Shown here piece after piece: positions 41,782 to 50,604 of a stretch of 64,000 nucleotides of DNA. Origin of the DNA: Blastococcus mobilis (GTDB lineage Bacteria > Actinomycetota > Actinomycetes > Mycobacteriales > Geodermatophilaceae); NCBI RefSeq assembly GCF_900188025.1, contig NZ_FZNO01000001.1:310001-374000 (forward strand), in the 5' to 3' direction. Every line of letters begins with the position of its first letter. The first letter of the stretch is position 1. The notes beneath the pieces are model-generated. The model was not told the origin of the DNA, did no database searches, and saw nothing but the letters and a program-made list of their open reading frames with translations. The position numbers and the translations under genes are program-made.

Positions 41782-44123
41782 CAGAGCCTGCCTTTCCGCA
41801 CCAGCGTCGCCACCCCGACCACGGCGATGAGCAGGACGGTGATCTCGGCGAGGGTGTCCAGTCCCCGGAAGTCGGTGATGGTCACGGTGACGACGTCCTG
41901 GCCGTGGGCCTCGGGGGTTCGCCGGATGAGCTCCTCGGCCAGGCCGGGGGTGACATCGGGCTCGGAGAGGAAACCCCAGATGCCGGCCAGGGCCGCCAGA
42001 CCGGCGACCCCCGCGGCCAGCGGATTCCGCCATCGGGCACCCCTGAGGGGCGCCTCGGCGCCGACGTCGACGTGCAGGTGGCCTGGGCGCGCCGCGGATG
42101 CTGCACGGGGCAGCCGGGCGAGCGCGGCCAGGAAGACCAGGGTGATCATCGTCTCGACGACGACAGCGACCAGGGCGACGTCCGGGGCGCTGTTGAGCGC
42201 GTAGACGGCGGCCAGCGCGAAGCCCACGACGGACAGGGCGAGCACCATCCCCAGCCTGGTGCCGGCCCGGGCGGTCACGCACGCGGCGACGAGGACCAGG
42301 CCGAGCAGGGGCAGGATGAGCCAGTCGCTGCCGGCCGGCGAACCGACCGCATAGGCCCCCACGGTGGGCGTGGCGGCGAACGCCAGCGCCATGAGCAGGC
42401 CGGCCGGCACGAGGACCGCCGCCACGCTGCTGCGAAGGTCGAGGACCTCGCGGGCGTGGAGCGCTCCGGACAGCCGGAACGACGCGCGGAGCAGTCGGGT
42501 GTAGATCCGCTGGGGCCCGATCCGATCACCGGCTCGCGCGAGCGCCAGCGACCCTGCGCGCGCTGTGCCCGGGAAGACCAGCACCAGGACGCCCAGCGCC
42601 CATGCCGACAGCGCCATGAGGTTGGCCGGTCTGGCGTCGAGGTGGTACCCGGGGGAGACGTCGACGGGTGCCGCGTTCGTGACGCTGCCCGCGTCGGCGG
42701 CCAGTCCCGCGAAGAGCTGCGGGACCACGCCCACCAGCACGCTGGCCACGGCGAGCACGGTGATCGGCGCGGTGAGCAGCCGGGGGACCGGGGACGGGTC
42801 CGTCCGCGGCCGACCGAGGAACAACAGCATCCAGAATCGGCCGATGTAGGCCAGGGTGAGGCCGGCGGCCAGCACGGCGATCACCGTGGTCACCGATCCG
42901 GCACCGTGCGCGGCCTCGAAGAACAGCTCGTCCTTGAAGAAGCCGGCGGTCAGCGGCAGTCCGGCGAGGTTGGCGGCCGCCACTCCCGCGGCCGCTGCCA
43001 GCAGTGGGGACCGCCGCCCCAGGCCGCCCAGGCGGGACAACCGGTCCTGCCCGGTCGCCATCGTGACCGCGCCGGCGGTCATGAAGAGCGCGCTCTTGGC
43101 GATGCCGTGAGCGAGGACGTAGAAGGCAGCCGCGCCGCTGGCGGTCGCGCCGCCGATGCCGTACAGCACGACCACGTACCCGTACTGGGAGATCGTGGAG
43201 TAGGCGAGCACCTGCTTCAGCACGTCCTGGCTGAGCGCCAGCACACCACCGACGACGATCGACGCCGTCCCGACGACCAGCAGACCGGTCAGCACCGCGT
43301 CGCTGCGGGCCAGCAGCGGGTGCACTCGGCCGAGGAGGAGAACCCCAGCGGCGACCATCGCCGCCGAGTGCAGGTAGGCCGAGACCGGCGTCGGCGCGGC
43401 CATCGCCCGGGGCAGCCAGAAGTGCAGGGGCACCTGAGCGCTCTTGCCCAGCCCCGCGACGGCCAGCAGCGCGGCCGCGACGGTCGTCGTCGTGCCGCTG
43501 TCCACGCGATCGACCAGCTCCGGGATGGAGAAGGTCCCGTACTCGGCGTACAGCAGCACGGCGGCGATCAGCAGCGCGACGGCGCTGACCACGGTCACCA
43601 GCAGCGCCATGAGCGCGGCCCGGTGGGCCTGCTGCTCATCCCGGTCGAAGCCGATGAGGAAGTAGGAACAGACCGCCGTCACGTCGAAGAAGAGGAACAG
43701 CAGGACGAGGTCCTGCGCCGTCGCCAGTCCCACCATGGCCGCGGCGAACAACGCCATCCACGGCCAGAACCGCCACCGCTCCGCCGTCGCTCGCTCCTGG
43801 TGGGCCAGGTGGAGGGACAGGTAGGCGGTCCCGTAGGCGAACACGAGGACCCCGATGCCGGTGGCGAGCAGGGCGTACAGCGCGCCGAGCCCGTCCAGGG
43901 CGAAGCTCAGTCGCAGATCCAGCGAGGGCATCCAGGGCCAGTCCGACGACGCGCCGCCCTGCAGCCAGCCCACCAGACACACGACGAAGCCGGCGGCCGC
44001 CAGCGCGCAGGACGCCCATCCCTGCCGGTCGCCGGACCGGCTCGCACGTCGTGTCGGAGCCGGTGGAGCGCTGGACTCGGGGGCCGTCGCGAGGTTCTCG
44101 TGGCCGGCCGGAACGTCTCCCAC
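41778..44123 (-). CDS. mnhA: Mrp Na+/H+ antiporter subunit A
   Basis: 781 residues, about twenty helices. The NuoL-like part has FFDVTAVCSYFLIGFDRDEQ, GLGKSAQVPLHFWLPRAMAA and LAYSTISQYGYVVVLYGIGG with the conserved Glu/Lys/His proton-path residues; the C-terminal 200 residues correspond to the MbhE/MnhB-like extension. First gene of the complete mnhABCDEFG set, which exchanges cytoplasmic Na+ for external protons and serves alkali and salt tolerance. GTG 44123 is preferred because GGGAGG lies five bases upstream; GTG 44129 is in frame. Confidence 0.93.
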   Translation of the reverse strand: MGDVPAGHENLATAPESSAPPAPTRRASRSGDRQGWASCALAAAGFVVCLVGWLQGGASSDWPWMPSLDLRLSFALDGLGALYALLATGIGVLVFAYGTAYLSLHLAHQERATAERWRFWPWMALFAAAMVGLATAQDLVLLFLFFDVTAVCSYFLIGFDRDEQQAHRAALMALLVTVVSAVALLIAAVLLYAEYGTFSIPELVDRVDSGTTTTVAAALLAVAGLGKSAQVPLHFWLPRAMAAPTPVSAYLHSAAMVAAGVLLLGRVHPLLARSDAVLTGLLVVGTASIVVGGVLALSQDVLKQVLAYSTISQYGYVVVLYGIGGATASGAAAFYVLAHGIAKSALFMTAGAVTMATGQDRLSRLGGLGRRSPLLAAAAGVAAANLAGLPLTAGFFKDELFFEAAHGAGSVTTVIAVLAAGLTLAYIGRFWMLLFLGRPRTDPSPVPRLLTAPITVLAVASVLVGVVPQLFAGLAADAGSVTNAAPVDVSPGYHLDARPANLMALSAWALGVLVLVFPGTARAGSLALARAGDRIGPQRIYTRLLRASFRLSGALHAREVLDLRSSVAAVLVPAGLLMALAFAATPTVGAYAVGSPAGSDWLILPLLGLVLVAACVTARAGTRLGMVLALSVVGFALAAVYALNSAPDVALVAVVVETMITLVFLAALARLPRAASAARPGHLHVDVGAEAPLRGARWRNPLAAGVAGLAALAGIWGFLSEPDVTPGLAEELIRRTPEAHGQDVVTVTITDFRGLDTLAEITVLLIAVVGVATLVRKGRLW

Positions 44124-44217
44124 GGCCACCTCCCGAGAGGAACGAGCCCTGGCGAACGATGCGGTGATCCCGGTTCGAGGCGGCCATCCGCCGGTGAACG
44201 CCGGAGTTCGCCTACAG

Positions 44218-44247
44218 ACAGCACGACGCTAGCCCGTGTCGTGCTGT
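44218..44247. promoter_or_regulatory. Perfect 10-bp inverted repeat upstream of mnhA
   Basis: ACAGCACGAC and GTCGTGCTGT, exact complements, separated by ten bases. It stands about 95 bases upstream of mnhA and 145 upstream of the divergent HdeD-like gene. Arm length and position fit an operator for a dimeric regulator; a leader hairpin is the alternative. Confidence 0.5.
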
Positions 44248-44391
44248 GCGGCATGGCCTGACCGATCCGCGCAGACGGTGATGCTCGGGGTCCCGACCGT
44301 CACCGTGCCGGCCTCCTCGACCACGCAGCAGGTGTCTCGTCGACGCAGTGGGTAAGCACGGTGATCGGACGCTTCACCGAGGGGGAACGGG

Positions 44392-44961
44392 ATGAGCGAC
44401 ATCGTGGTTGCGCGTCGGCGCAGCGGATGGGACATCGTGCTCGGCGTGCTGCTGGTCATCGCCGGGCTGGTGATACTGGCCCACGTCGTCTGGGCGACGG
44501 CGGTGTCGGTGATCTTCCTCGGCTGGTTGGGGTTGGTCGGCGGCGTCGTCCTGATCATCGCGGCGTTCTTCCAGCTCGGCCGGGGCGGTTTCTGGGCCAC
44601 CGCGCTCAGCGGCGGGCTGCTGCTGGTGCTCGGGCTGATGATGCTGCGCAACCCGGCAGTGGCGGCGTTGACGCTCACGCTCGTCGCCGGGGCGCTGTTC
44701 CTGGCCGGGGGGATCGTGCGGCTGATCGCCGCATTCGCGCCCGACGCGCCGCGCGCGGCGCTGCTGCTCAGCGGCGTGGTCGGGCTGGTCCTGGGCCTGA
44801 TCGTCCTGTTCAACGTGTTCGAGGCGACGCTGACCCTGCTCGGTATCCTGCTCGGGGTACAGGCGTTGACCGACGGCATCATGCTTCTGCTGTTCGGCCG
44901 GCTCCAGGTGAGCCGGCGATCCGATCTCGACGGCGCGACCGGAGCAGCTCGGCAAGGGTGA
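44392..44961 (+). CDS. HdeD-family (DUF308) membrane protein
   Basis: 189 residues with six membrane helices in three pairs, e.g. DIVLGVLLVIAGLVILAHVV and GVVGLVLGLIVLFN, and the duplicated G-rich pattern of the HdeD/DUF308 family, linked in enterobacteria to acid resistance. A GGGGGAACGG site precedes the ATG. It is divergent from the Mrp operon. Confidence 0.85.
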   Translation: MSDIVVARRRSGWDIVLGVLLVIAGLVILAHVVWATAVSVIFLGWLGLVGGVVLIIAAFFQLGRGGFWATALSGGLLLVLGLMMLRNPAVAALTLTLVAGALFLAGGIVRLIAAFAPDAPRAALLLSGVVGLVLGLIVLFNVFEATLTLLGILLGVQALTDGIMLLLFGRLQVSRRSDLDGATGAARQG

Positions 44962-45003
44962 GCCCGGCCACCGCACCGACGTCGGCAATTCAGGGAGCAG
45001 CGG

Positions 45004-45549
45004 ATGCGGCAGGCAAGAAGCGTGCAGAGGTCTCGTCGTCGGGCCGTGCTGGGCAGCGTGCTGATCACTGCGGCGGTCGTCCTGACCGGATGCGGCGACG
45101 ACGAGCAGCCCGTGCGGGTCGGGGGCCCCGGCGTCGAGGCCTCGGTGGGAGACATGGAGCTGCGCAACATCCGGCTGGACAACCCGCCCCCTGGGGGATA
45201 CGAGGTCGGGTCGGCCGCGCTGCTGGGTGTGGCGATGGTCAACACCGGCGACGAGGAGGATCAGCTGGTCGGGGTGTCCGGGCCTGACTTCACCGCGGTG
45301 CTGGTGGACGAGAACCCGGCCACCAGCAACCCGGCGGTGACCATCCCGGCCGACCAGACGGTCTTCACCGACGGGCCCGAGGGGCCGGTGCTCGTGTTGG
45401 CGGGGATCGACGAGACGCTGCTCAGCTCCGAGGCCCTGCCGGTCACCTTCACCTTCGAGCGGGCCGGCGAGGTCACCGTGGACGCCCCGGTCAGCGCCCC
45501 CTTGCGGCTGACCCTCGACCGGTTCCTGCGCGAGCAGGCGGCGGACTGA
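45004..45549 (+). CDS. Lipoprotein, Cu-chaperone-like size, function unknown
   Basis: 181 residues. A twin-Arg-like basic start (RSRRRAVLG) is followed by a hydrophobic stretch and the lipobox VVLTGC, so the mature protein is lipid-anchored at the outer face of the membrane. The mature part (MELRNIRLDNPPPGGYEVGS, AALLGVAMVNTGDEEDQLVG) resembles the beta-sandwich of actinobacterial lipoproteins of the PCu(A)C-like type, but without the Met/His copper ligands. GGGAG precedes the ATG. Confidence 0.82.
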   Translation: MRQARSVQRSRRRAVLGSVLITAAVVLTGCGDDEQPVRVGGPGVEASVGDMELRNIRLDNPPPGGYEVGSAALLGVAMVNTGDEEDQLVGVSGPDFTAVLVDENPATSNPAVTIPADQTVFTDGPEGPVLVLAGIDETLLSSEALPVTFTFERAGEVTVDAPVSAPLRLTLDRFLREQAAD

Positions 45550-45566
45550 CAGCGAGGGTACGGCCG

Positions 45567-46925
45567 TCAGGGCTGCGCAGGCCCCGAGGAGCCGGCCGGG
45601 TACTCCAGCAGCGGCACCTCACCGGCGGCCCAGGCGGCGAGGACCGGCTCGACGATCCGCCAGCTCTCCTCGGCCTCGACGTCGCTGATCGACAGGGTGG
45701 TGCTGCCGGCCAGCAGCTCGCGGAGGAGGACCCCGTACGCGGGCAGCTCCTGGCGGGGAAGCGCCGCCTGCAGCACCTCGCGCTCGAGGTCGAAGGGATC
45801 GCCGGCGCCGTTGAGGTTGATCTCGAGGTCGATCCCGTCCGGATCGAAGCGCAGCCGCAGCACGTCGGGCTCGGGCTGGTCGTCGCCGAAGGGGAGGTGG
45901 GGAACCGGCTTGAAGTGGACCGCGATCTCCTGGCGGTCGCTGCCCAGCGCCTTGCCGGTGCGCAGCCGGAAGGGGACGCCGGCCCAACGCCAGTTGTCGA
46001 CGGTGACGGTGAACTCGGCGTAGGTCTCGGTGCCCCGGGAGGGGTCGACGCCGTCCTCGGCGGTGTAGTCGGGTAGCTGCCGGCCCGCGACGGTGCCGGC
46101 GGTGTAGCGGCCGCGCACCGTGTCGCGGGCCAGGTCAGCTGGGGGGCGGACCGCGCGGAGGACGTCGGCCTTGCGCGCGGGGAGGGAGGTGTCGTCGATG
46201 GCGTGCGGCGGGTCCATCGCCACCAGCGCCAGCAGCTGCAGCAGGTGGTTCTGCAGCATGTCGCGCAACGCGCCGGCGGTGTCGTAGTAGCCGGCCCGCC
46301 CCTCCAGACCGAGCGTCTCGTCGAAGACGATCTCGACCCGCTCGACGTGGCCGGCGTTCCAGACCGGCTCGAAGATCCTGTTGGCGAAGCGCAGCCCGAG
46401 GAGGTTGAGCACCGTCTGCATGGCGAGGAAGTGGTCGATGCGGAAGACGGCCTCCTCGGGCACCAGCCGGCGCAGGACCTCGTTGAGTGCCCGGGCGTCG
46501 GCCCGGTCGCGGCCGAAGGGCTTCTCCACGACCACCTGCGCGCCCTCGGGCAGCCCCACCTCGACCAGCGCTTCGAGGGTGGGGTGGAAGACCGTGTTGG
46601 GCAGGGCCAGGTAGACGATCGGCACGCCGGGGAGCCCGTCCAGGGCGGCGCGCAGCTGACCGGCGTCGGTGACGTCGCCGCGGCGGTACCGCAGACAGCT
46701 GATCAGGCGCTCCCGGGCCCGCTCGTCGACCTCCGCGGCGTGCGCGGCGAGCCGGCCGCGGGCCCAGTCGCGGTAGCCGTCGTCGTCCCAGTCCTCCGTG
46801 CCGACCGCCCGCACCTCGACGTCGTGGGGGAACGCACCGGTGGCCACGAGAGAGGCCAGGGACGGCAGCAGCAGCCGGCCGGTCAGGTCGCCGGTACCGC
46901 CGAGCACCGCCAGCGAGCGCCTCAC
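45567..46925 (-). CDS. zwf: Glucose-6-phosphate dehydrogenase
   Basis: 452 residues. The NADP-binding start is SLAVLGGTGDLTGRLLLPSL; VVVEKPFGRD is the conserved EKPxG loop and FRIDHFLAMQTVLNLLGLRF holds the active-site RIDH(Y/F)L motif, with Phe in place of the usual Tyr and AMQ in place of GKE. The loss of the conserved Lys of the RIDHYLGKE stretch is unusual and suggests a divergent member. Converts glucose-6-phosphate to 6-phosphogluconolactone. GTG 46925 overlaps the stop of the GH15 gene. Confidence 0.85.
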   Translation of the reverse strand: MRRSLAVLGGTGDLTGRLLLPSLASLVATGAFPHDVEVRAVGTEDWDDDGYRDWARGRLAAHAAEVDERARERLISCLRYRRGDVTDAGQLRAALDGLPGVPIVYLALPNTVFHPTLEALVEVGLPEGAQVVVEKPFGRDRADARALNEVLRRLVPEEAVFRIDHFLAMQTVLNLLGLRFANRIFEPVWNAGHVERVEIVFDETLGLEGRAGYYDTAGALRDMLQNHLLQLLALVAMDPPHAIDDTSLPARKADVLRAVRPPADLARDTVRGRYTAGTVAGRQLPDYTAEDGVDPSRGTETYAEFTVTVDNWRWAGVPFRLRTGKALGSDRQEIAVHFKPVPHLPFGDDQPEPDVLRLRFDPDGIDLEINLNGAGDPFDLEREVLQAALPRQELPAYGVLLRELLAGSTTLSISDVEAEESWRIVEPVLAAWAAGEVPLLEYPAGSSGPAQP

Positions 46926-48763
46926 CGCCGCGCCTTCTCCGCGCGCGCCAGCGCCCAGCCGCTGGAGATGACCCCGACGTGGCTGAAGGCCTGCGGGAAG
47001 TTGCCGAGGAACGCGCCGGTGGACGGGTCGATCTCCTCGGCCAGCAGCCCCAGCTCGGTGGCCCGGCCGCACAGCGACGCGTACAGCTCGTGGGCCTCGT
47101 CGAGGCGGCCCTGGCCGGTCAGGTTGTCGACCAGCCAGAAGCTGCACAGCAGGAACGCGCCCTCATCCCCGGCCAGCCCGTCGGAGGACTCGGCGGGCAG
47201 ATAGCGGTAGAGCAGGCCGTTCCCGGCGTCGAGGACGCGGCGCACGGCCTCGGTGGTGGACACCATTCGCGGGTCGTCGGCGGCGACCACCCGGCGCAGT
47301 GGCAGGGCCAGGAGCGATCCGTCGAGCCCCCCGCGGCCCTCGCCGTCCACCGAGAGGTGCTCGGTGAAGGTCCTCCGGTCCGGGTCCCACGCCTGCTCCA
47401 GGAGGGCGGCCCGCATCCGGTCGGCCGCCGCCTGCCAGCGGGCCCGCGGATGGGACAGGCCGCAGAGATCGCCGATGCGCAGCGCCCGGTCGACGGCGAC
47501 GTGGCACATCGCCACCGAGTACGTGAACGGGCGACCGGTGTCGCGGATCTCCCAGATGCCGTGGTCCGGCGTGTTCCAGCGCTCGATGGCCTGCTCCGTG
47601 AGGATCCGCAGCACGCGCCACAGGTGCTCCTCGACCGTGCCGCCGGAGCGCACCCACTGGTAGGCGACGTCGAGCAGCTCGCCGTAGACGTCGTGCTGCT
47701 GCTGGTGCGCGGCGCCGTTGCCCCAGCGCACCGGGCCCGAACCCCGGTAGCCGGACAGCGCGACGTCCTGCCATTCGGTGACCGGTCGGCCGCCGTCGAG
47801 GGCGTACATGATGCTGACCCGCTGGTCGCGCTCGGCGTTGGTGAGCGTCCAGGCGAGGAACGCCTCCGACTCGGTGTGCATGCCGATGCGGCGCAGGGCG
47901 TAGGTGGAGAAGGCCGCGTCGCGGACCCAGGTGTAGCGGTAGTCCCAGTTGCGCTCCCCGCCGATCTGCTCGGGCAGCGAGGAGGTGGCGGCGGCCACGA
48001 TGGCGCCGGTCGCGGCGTGGTCGAGCAGCTTGAGGGTCAGCGCCGAGCGCCGGACCAGGGCCTGCTGCGGCCCCTCGTAACTCAACCGCTGCGCCCAGCG
48101 GCGCCACGCCTGCGCCGTCCGGTCGACCAGCTCCACCGGGTCGGTGCGGTGCAGGATCCGGGTGTTGCCCGACCAGTGCAGCGACACGGTCAGCCGCTCA
48201 CCGGCGGCCAGGGTCGTCCGGCCTCCGAGGGACCCGTCGCGACCGACCGTGAGCTCGGCGGAGCACCACAGCACCAGGTGCAGCTCCGGCCGGGTGGCCC
48301 AGTGGATCCGCCAGCCACCGCCCTCCCGGGTGACCTGCACCCGGTCGAAGGGCGTCAGGCGGACGTCCACCTCCACCGACCCGCTGAGGACCCGCGCCAC
48401 CCGCAGCAGTTCGCCGCGCCCGGGCGACACGAGCTCAGCGAGGTCGGCTCCCGAGCGCAGCGTCATGCAGTCGGTCAGCTCCAGCACCCCCTCGGGCCCG
48501 CGCAGCTCGGTGACCAGGACACCGGTGTCCTCCACGTAGCGCTGCCCGGCCTCGCGCAGGTCGACCGGGCGGATGGTCAGGTGGCCACCGCGCACGGGGT
48601 CGAGCAGCCCGGCCAGGAAGGGCCGGCTGTCGAACTCGGGCAGGCACAGCCAGGGGATCGAGCCGTCGCGGGCGACCAGCGCGCAGGTGGCGCCGTCCCC
48701 GATGATCCCGTGGTCCTCGATGGGCAGGTACCCGTCGATGCGGGTCAGCGGTCGGGTCGGCAC
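46922..48763 (-). CDS. Glycoside hydrolase family 15 protein (glucoamylase/trehalase-like)
   Basis: 613 residues. An N-terminal beta-sandwich domain (IEDHGIIGDGATCALVARDG, SIPWLCLPEFDS) is followed by an (alpha/alpha)6 barrel with GGERNWDYRYTWVRDAAFST and LYRYLPAESSDGLAGDEGAF, the two acidic motifs of GH15. Actinobacterial members hydrolyse trehalose or alpha-glucans. No signal peptide, so cytoplasmic. Its coupling to a G6PD gene suggests that released glucose is fed to the pentose phosphate path. Confidence 0.92.
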   Translation of the reverse strand: MPTRPLTRIDGYLPIEDHGIIGDGATCALVARDGSIPWLCLPEFDSRPFLAGLLDPVRGGHLTIRPVDLREAGQRYVEDTGVLVTELRGPEGVLELTDCMTLRSGADLAELVSPGRGELLRVARVLSGSVEVDVRLTPFDRVQVTREGGGWRIHWATRPELHLVLWCSAELTVGRDGSLGGRTTLAAGERLTVSLHWSGNTRILHRTDPVELVDRTAQAWRRWAQRLSYEGPQQALVRRSALTLKLLDHAATGAIVAAATSSLPEQIGGERNWDYRYTWVRDAAFSTYALRRIGMHTESEAFLAWTLTNAERDQRVSIMYALDGGRPVTEWQDVALSGYRGSGPVRWGNGAAHQQQHDVYGELLDVAYQWVRSGGTVEEHLWRVLRILTEQAIERWNTPDHGIWEIRDTGRPFTYSVAMCHVAVDRALRIGDLCGLSHPRARWQAAADRMRAALLEQAWDPDRRTFTEHLSVDGEGRGGLDGSLLALPLRRVVAADDPRMVSTTEAVRRVLDAGNGLLYRYLPAESSDGLAGDEGAFLLCSFWLVDNLTGQGRLDEAHELYASLCGRATELGLLAEEIDPSTGAFLGNFPQAFSHVGVISSGWALARAEKARR

Positions 48764-49110
48764 GGCGCTCCGGTCCTGGCATCGGGATCTGGGTCGCCCG
48801 TCTGTCTGCCCCCCGCCCGACTTCCTCAACCCCGCGGCCAGCACAGGTGTCGACCGCTGTGCATCATGCGTGGAGCGCTCCCGGGGCCGGTGGGCCAGCG
48901 CTGCATCACCTACGCGCCGCGCCCGGTGGCCGTGGTCCGTCCGTCCCGGGCCACCAACCGCTCCCGGTCCGACGGCGGCGGAATACCCCATGACCTGACG
49001 GGTACGTGGCCCTCCGGCACGGCACGGCCTCGCCGCTGGCCGACGGGTTCACGGCACCGACAGCGCGAGCCGGCAGGCCGCCTGCCCGACGACGGCCCGC
49101 CCAGTGCGTG
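48764..49110. other. Intergenic region with no gene seen
   Basis: About 350 bases upstream of the GH15 gene and before the gene remnants. No supported coding frame, repeat or RNA was found. It should hold the promoter of the GH15-zwf unit. Confidence 0.5.
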
Positions 49111-49116
49111 GCCCCC

Positions 49117-49225
49117 ATGTCGGTCGATCGCGAGGCCGTGTCCGGGCGCCCGGTCGAGGATGAGATCGACAGCGCACTGGCCGACCAGTCCATCAAGCAG
49201 TTCATCGATCCGAGTGACATCGCGG
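49117..49225 (+). pseudogene. Fragment of a short-chain dehydrogenase (C-terminal piece)
   Basis: The frame reads SGRPVEDEIDSALADQSIKQ then FIDPSDIAA. This resembles the stretch before the C-terminus of SDR-family oxidoreductases (..NQSIKRFVDPxDIAALAVFLAS..). It stops being SDR-like at DIAA and runs into a fragment of another gene. No start or Rossmann part is present. Confidence 0.45.
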
Positions 49226-49640
49226 CACCCGCAGCACGATCCTCGGCGCCATCGAACGGATCGTCCGCGCGGAGTGCCAGGCGTCGGGCAGCCGCCGTGA
49301 GCCGGAGTTCGAGCTGTTCCCGCTGACCGACAACGACGAGGCTGCCACCAGCCGGGTGGAGTCGGGGTTCGCGACGTTCTTCGGGGAGCGGGCCGGACCG
49401 GTGGGACAGCAGTCGGCCAGCGAGGGCTTCAGCGACCTGCCCACCGCGCTGGGCGCGCCCTCCACGTACTGGTTCATCGGAGGCATCGACGCGGACCGCT
49501 ACGCCGAGGCCGAGCGGTCCGGCCGAGTCACCCAGGACATCCCGGTGAACCACTCCGCCACCTTCGCCCCGGTCATCCAGCCGACGTTGGACACGGGCAC
49601 CCAGGCGCTCGTCGTCGCGGCTCTGGCCTGGCTGGCCGCC
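49215..49640 (+). pseudogene. Fragment of an M20-family amidohydrolase (3' end only)
   Basis: In one frame: LGAIERIVRAECQASGS, PEFELFPLTDNDEAATSRV, FFGERAGPVGQQSASEGFSD and PSTYWFIGGIDADRYAEAE, then PVNHSATFAPVIQPTLDTG. These are the last 130 residues of an M20D aminoacylase/amidohydrolase (the SEDFS metal-ligand motif reads SEGFS, so the ligand is lost). The N-terminal two thirds are absent. The normal end is overrun by an octamer repeat. Confidence 0.7.
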
Positions 49641-49664
49641 TGGCCGCCTGGCCGCCTGGCCGCC
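49633..49664 (+). repeat. Octanucleotide tandem repeat (TGGCCGCC x4)
   Basis: Four perfect copies of TGGCCGCC at the end of the M20 fragment. Each unit changes the frame by two, so slippage here would alter the C-terminus and may have removed the original stop. Confidence 0.9.
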
Positions 49665-49695
49665 GGGCCGTCGGAGAGCCACGTCCCGGGAGAGG

Positions 49696-50331
49696 TCAGC
49701 CGTCCTTGGCGGGGGGGCTGCCGGGCGGGACGGGCGCGTTCACGTCGAAGTGGACGCCGACCATGCGGATGACGAAGCACAGGGCAGCGGCGCCGCCCGT
49801 GGCGATCGGCCCCCGGATCCCGAGCAGTTCGGCGATGACGACGGCGGTGGCGCCGATGAGCGCCGGAACGGCGTAGAGCCCACTGCTGAGCACCGACGGG
49901 ACCCGGCCGGTGAGCACGTCGCGGAGCGTGCCGCCGCCGACCGCCGTGATCGTGCCGACGATGATGGCCTGCGCGGGGCCGAAGCCGAGCCCGGCCGCCT
50001 TGAGGGCGCCGGTGACGGCGAACAGGCTCAGCCCGGCGGCGTCCAGGACGTTGATCGCCCGGTTGATCCGTTCCAGCCGATGCCCGGCGAAGAACACGAT
50101 CAGCCCCCCGCTGGCTGCCACGGCCAGGTAGCGCCAGTCGAGGAAGGTGGCCGGGGGCAGGCTGTCGAGGAAGATGTCGCGGATGGCGCCGCCGCCGAGC
50201 GCGGTGATCATGCCGAGGGTGACGACGCCGACGATGTCGAGCCGGGTGGCGCGCAGGGCCGTCAGGGCACCGTTGAGCGCGAAGGCGAACGTGCCGACGA
50301 GGTCGAAGATCAACAGCGCCGTGGTCGCCAT
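49696..50331 (-). CDS. TRIC-type cation channel / UPF0126 membrane protein
   Basis: 211 residues, seven helices in two repeated halves. FAFALNGALTALRATRLDIVG with GMITALGGGAIRDIFLD, then FAVTGALKAA with TITAVGGGTLRDVLTGRVP, are the paired GGGxxRD repeats of the prokaryotic TRIC family, potassium-permeable trimers. The ATG at 50331 has GGGAGGAA upstream. Confidence 0.88.
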   Translation of the reverse strand: MATTALLIFDLVGTFAFALNGALTALRATRLDIVGVVTLGMITALGGGAIRDIFLDSLPPATFLDWRYLAVAASGGLIVFFAGHRLERINRAINVLDAAGLSLFAVTGALKAAGLGFGPAQAIIVGTITAVGGGTLRDVLTGRVPSVLSSGLYAVPALIGATAVVIAELLGIRGPIATGGAAALCFVIRMVGVHFDVNAPVPPGSPPAKDG

Positions 50332-50604
50332 GGGTCGACTCGTTCCTCCCTGCGGGGTCACTCGGGACGTCACGTGGGTGGTGGGGCCGCAGCGGCCCTG
50401 TGCGGGGGTACCTCCGCCCACACCGACGGTCTCTGTCACGCCGGTGTCCAGACGAGAGCTTCTCAGAAGGAGTGAACCGCGCCTGCGGCAGCACGGCGGC
50501 CGCGCCTCTCGGGTCTCGGGCCGGAGGGGGGTCGGGGAGGTGCCGGCGACCTGACGTCGGGGACGCCGGCCCTGGACGGGCGTGCGAAGGCTCGTTCGCT
50601 CCCC

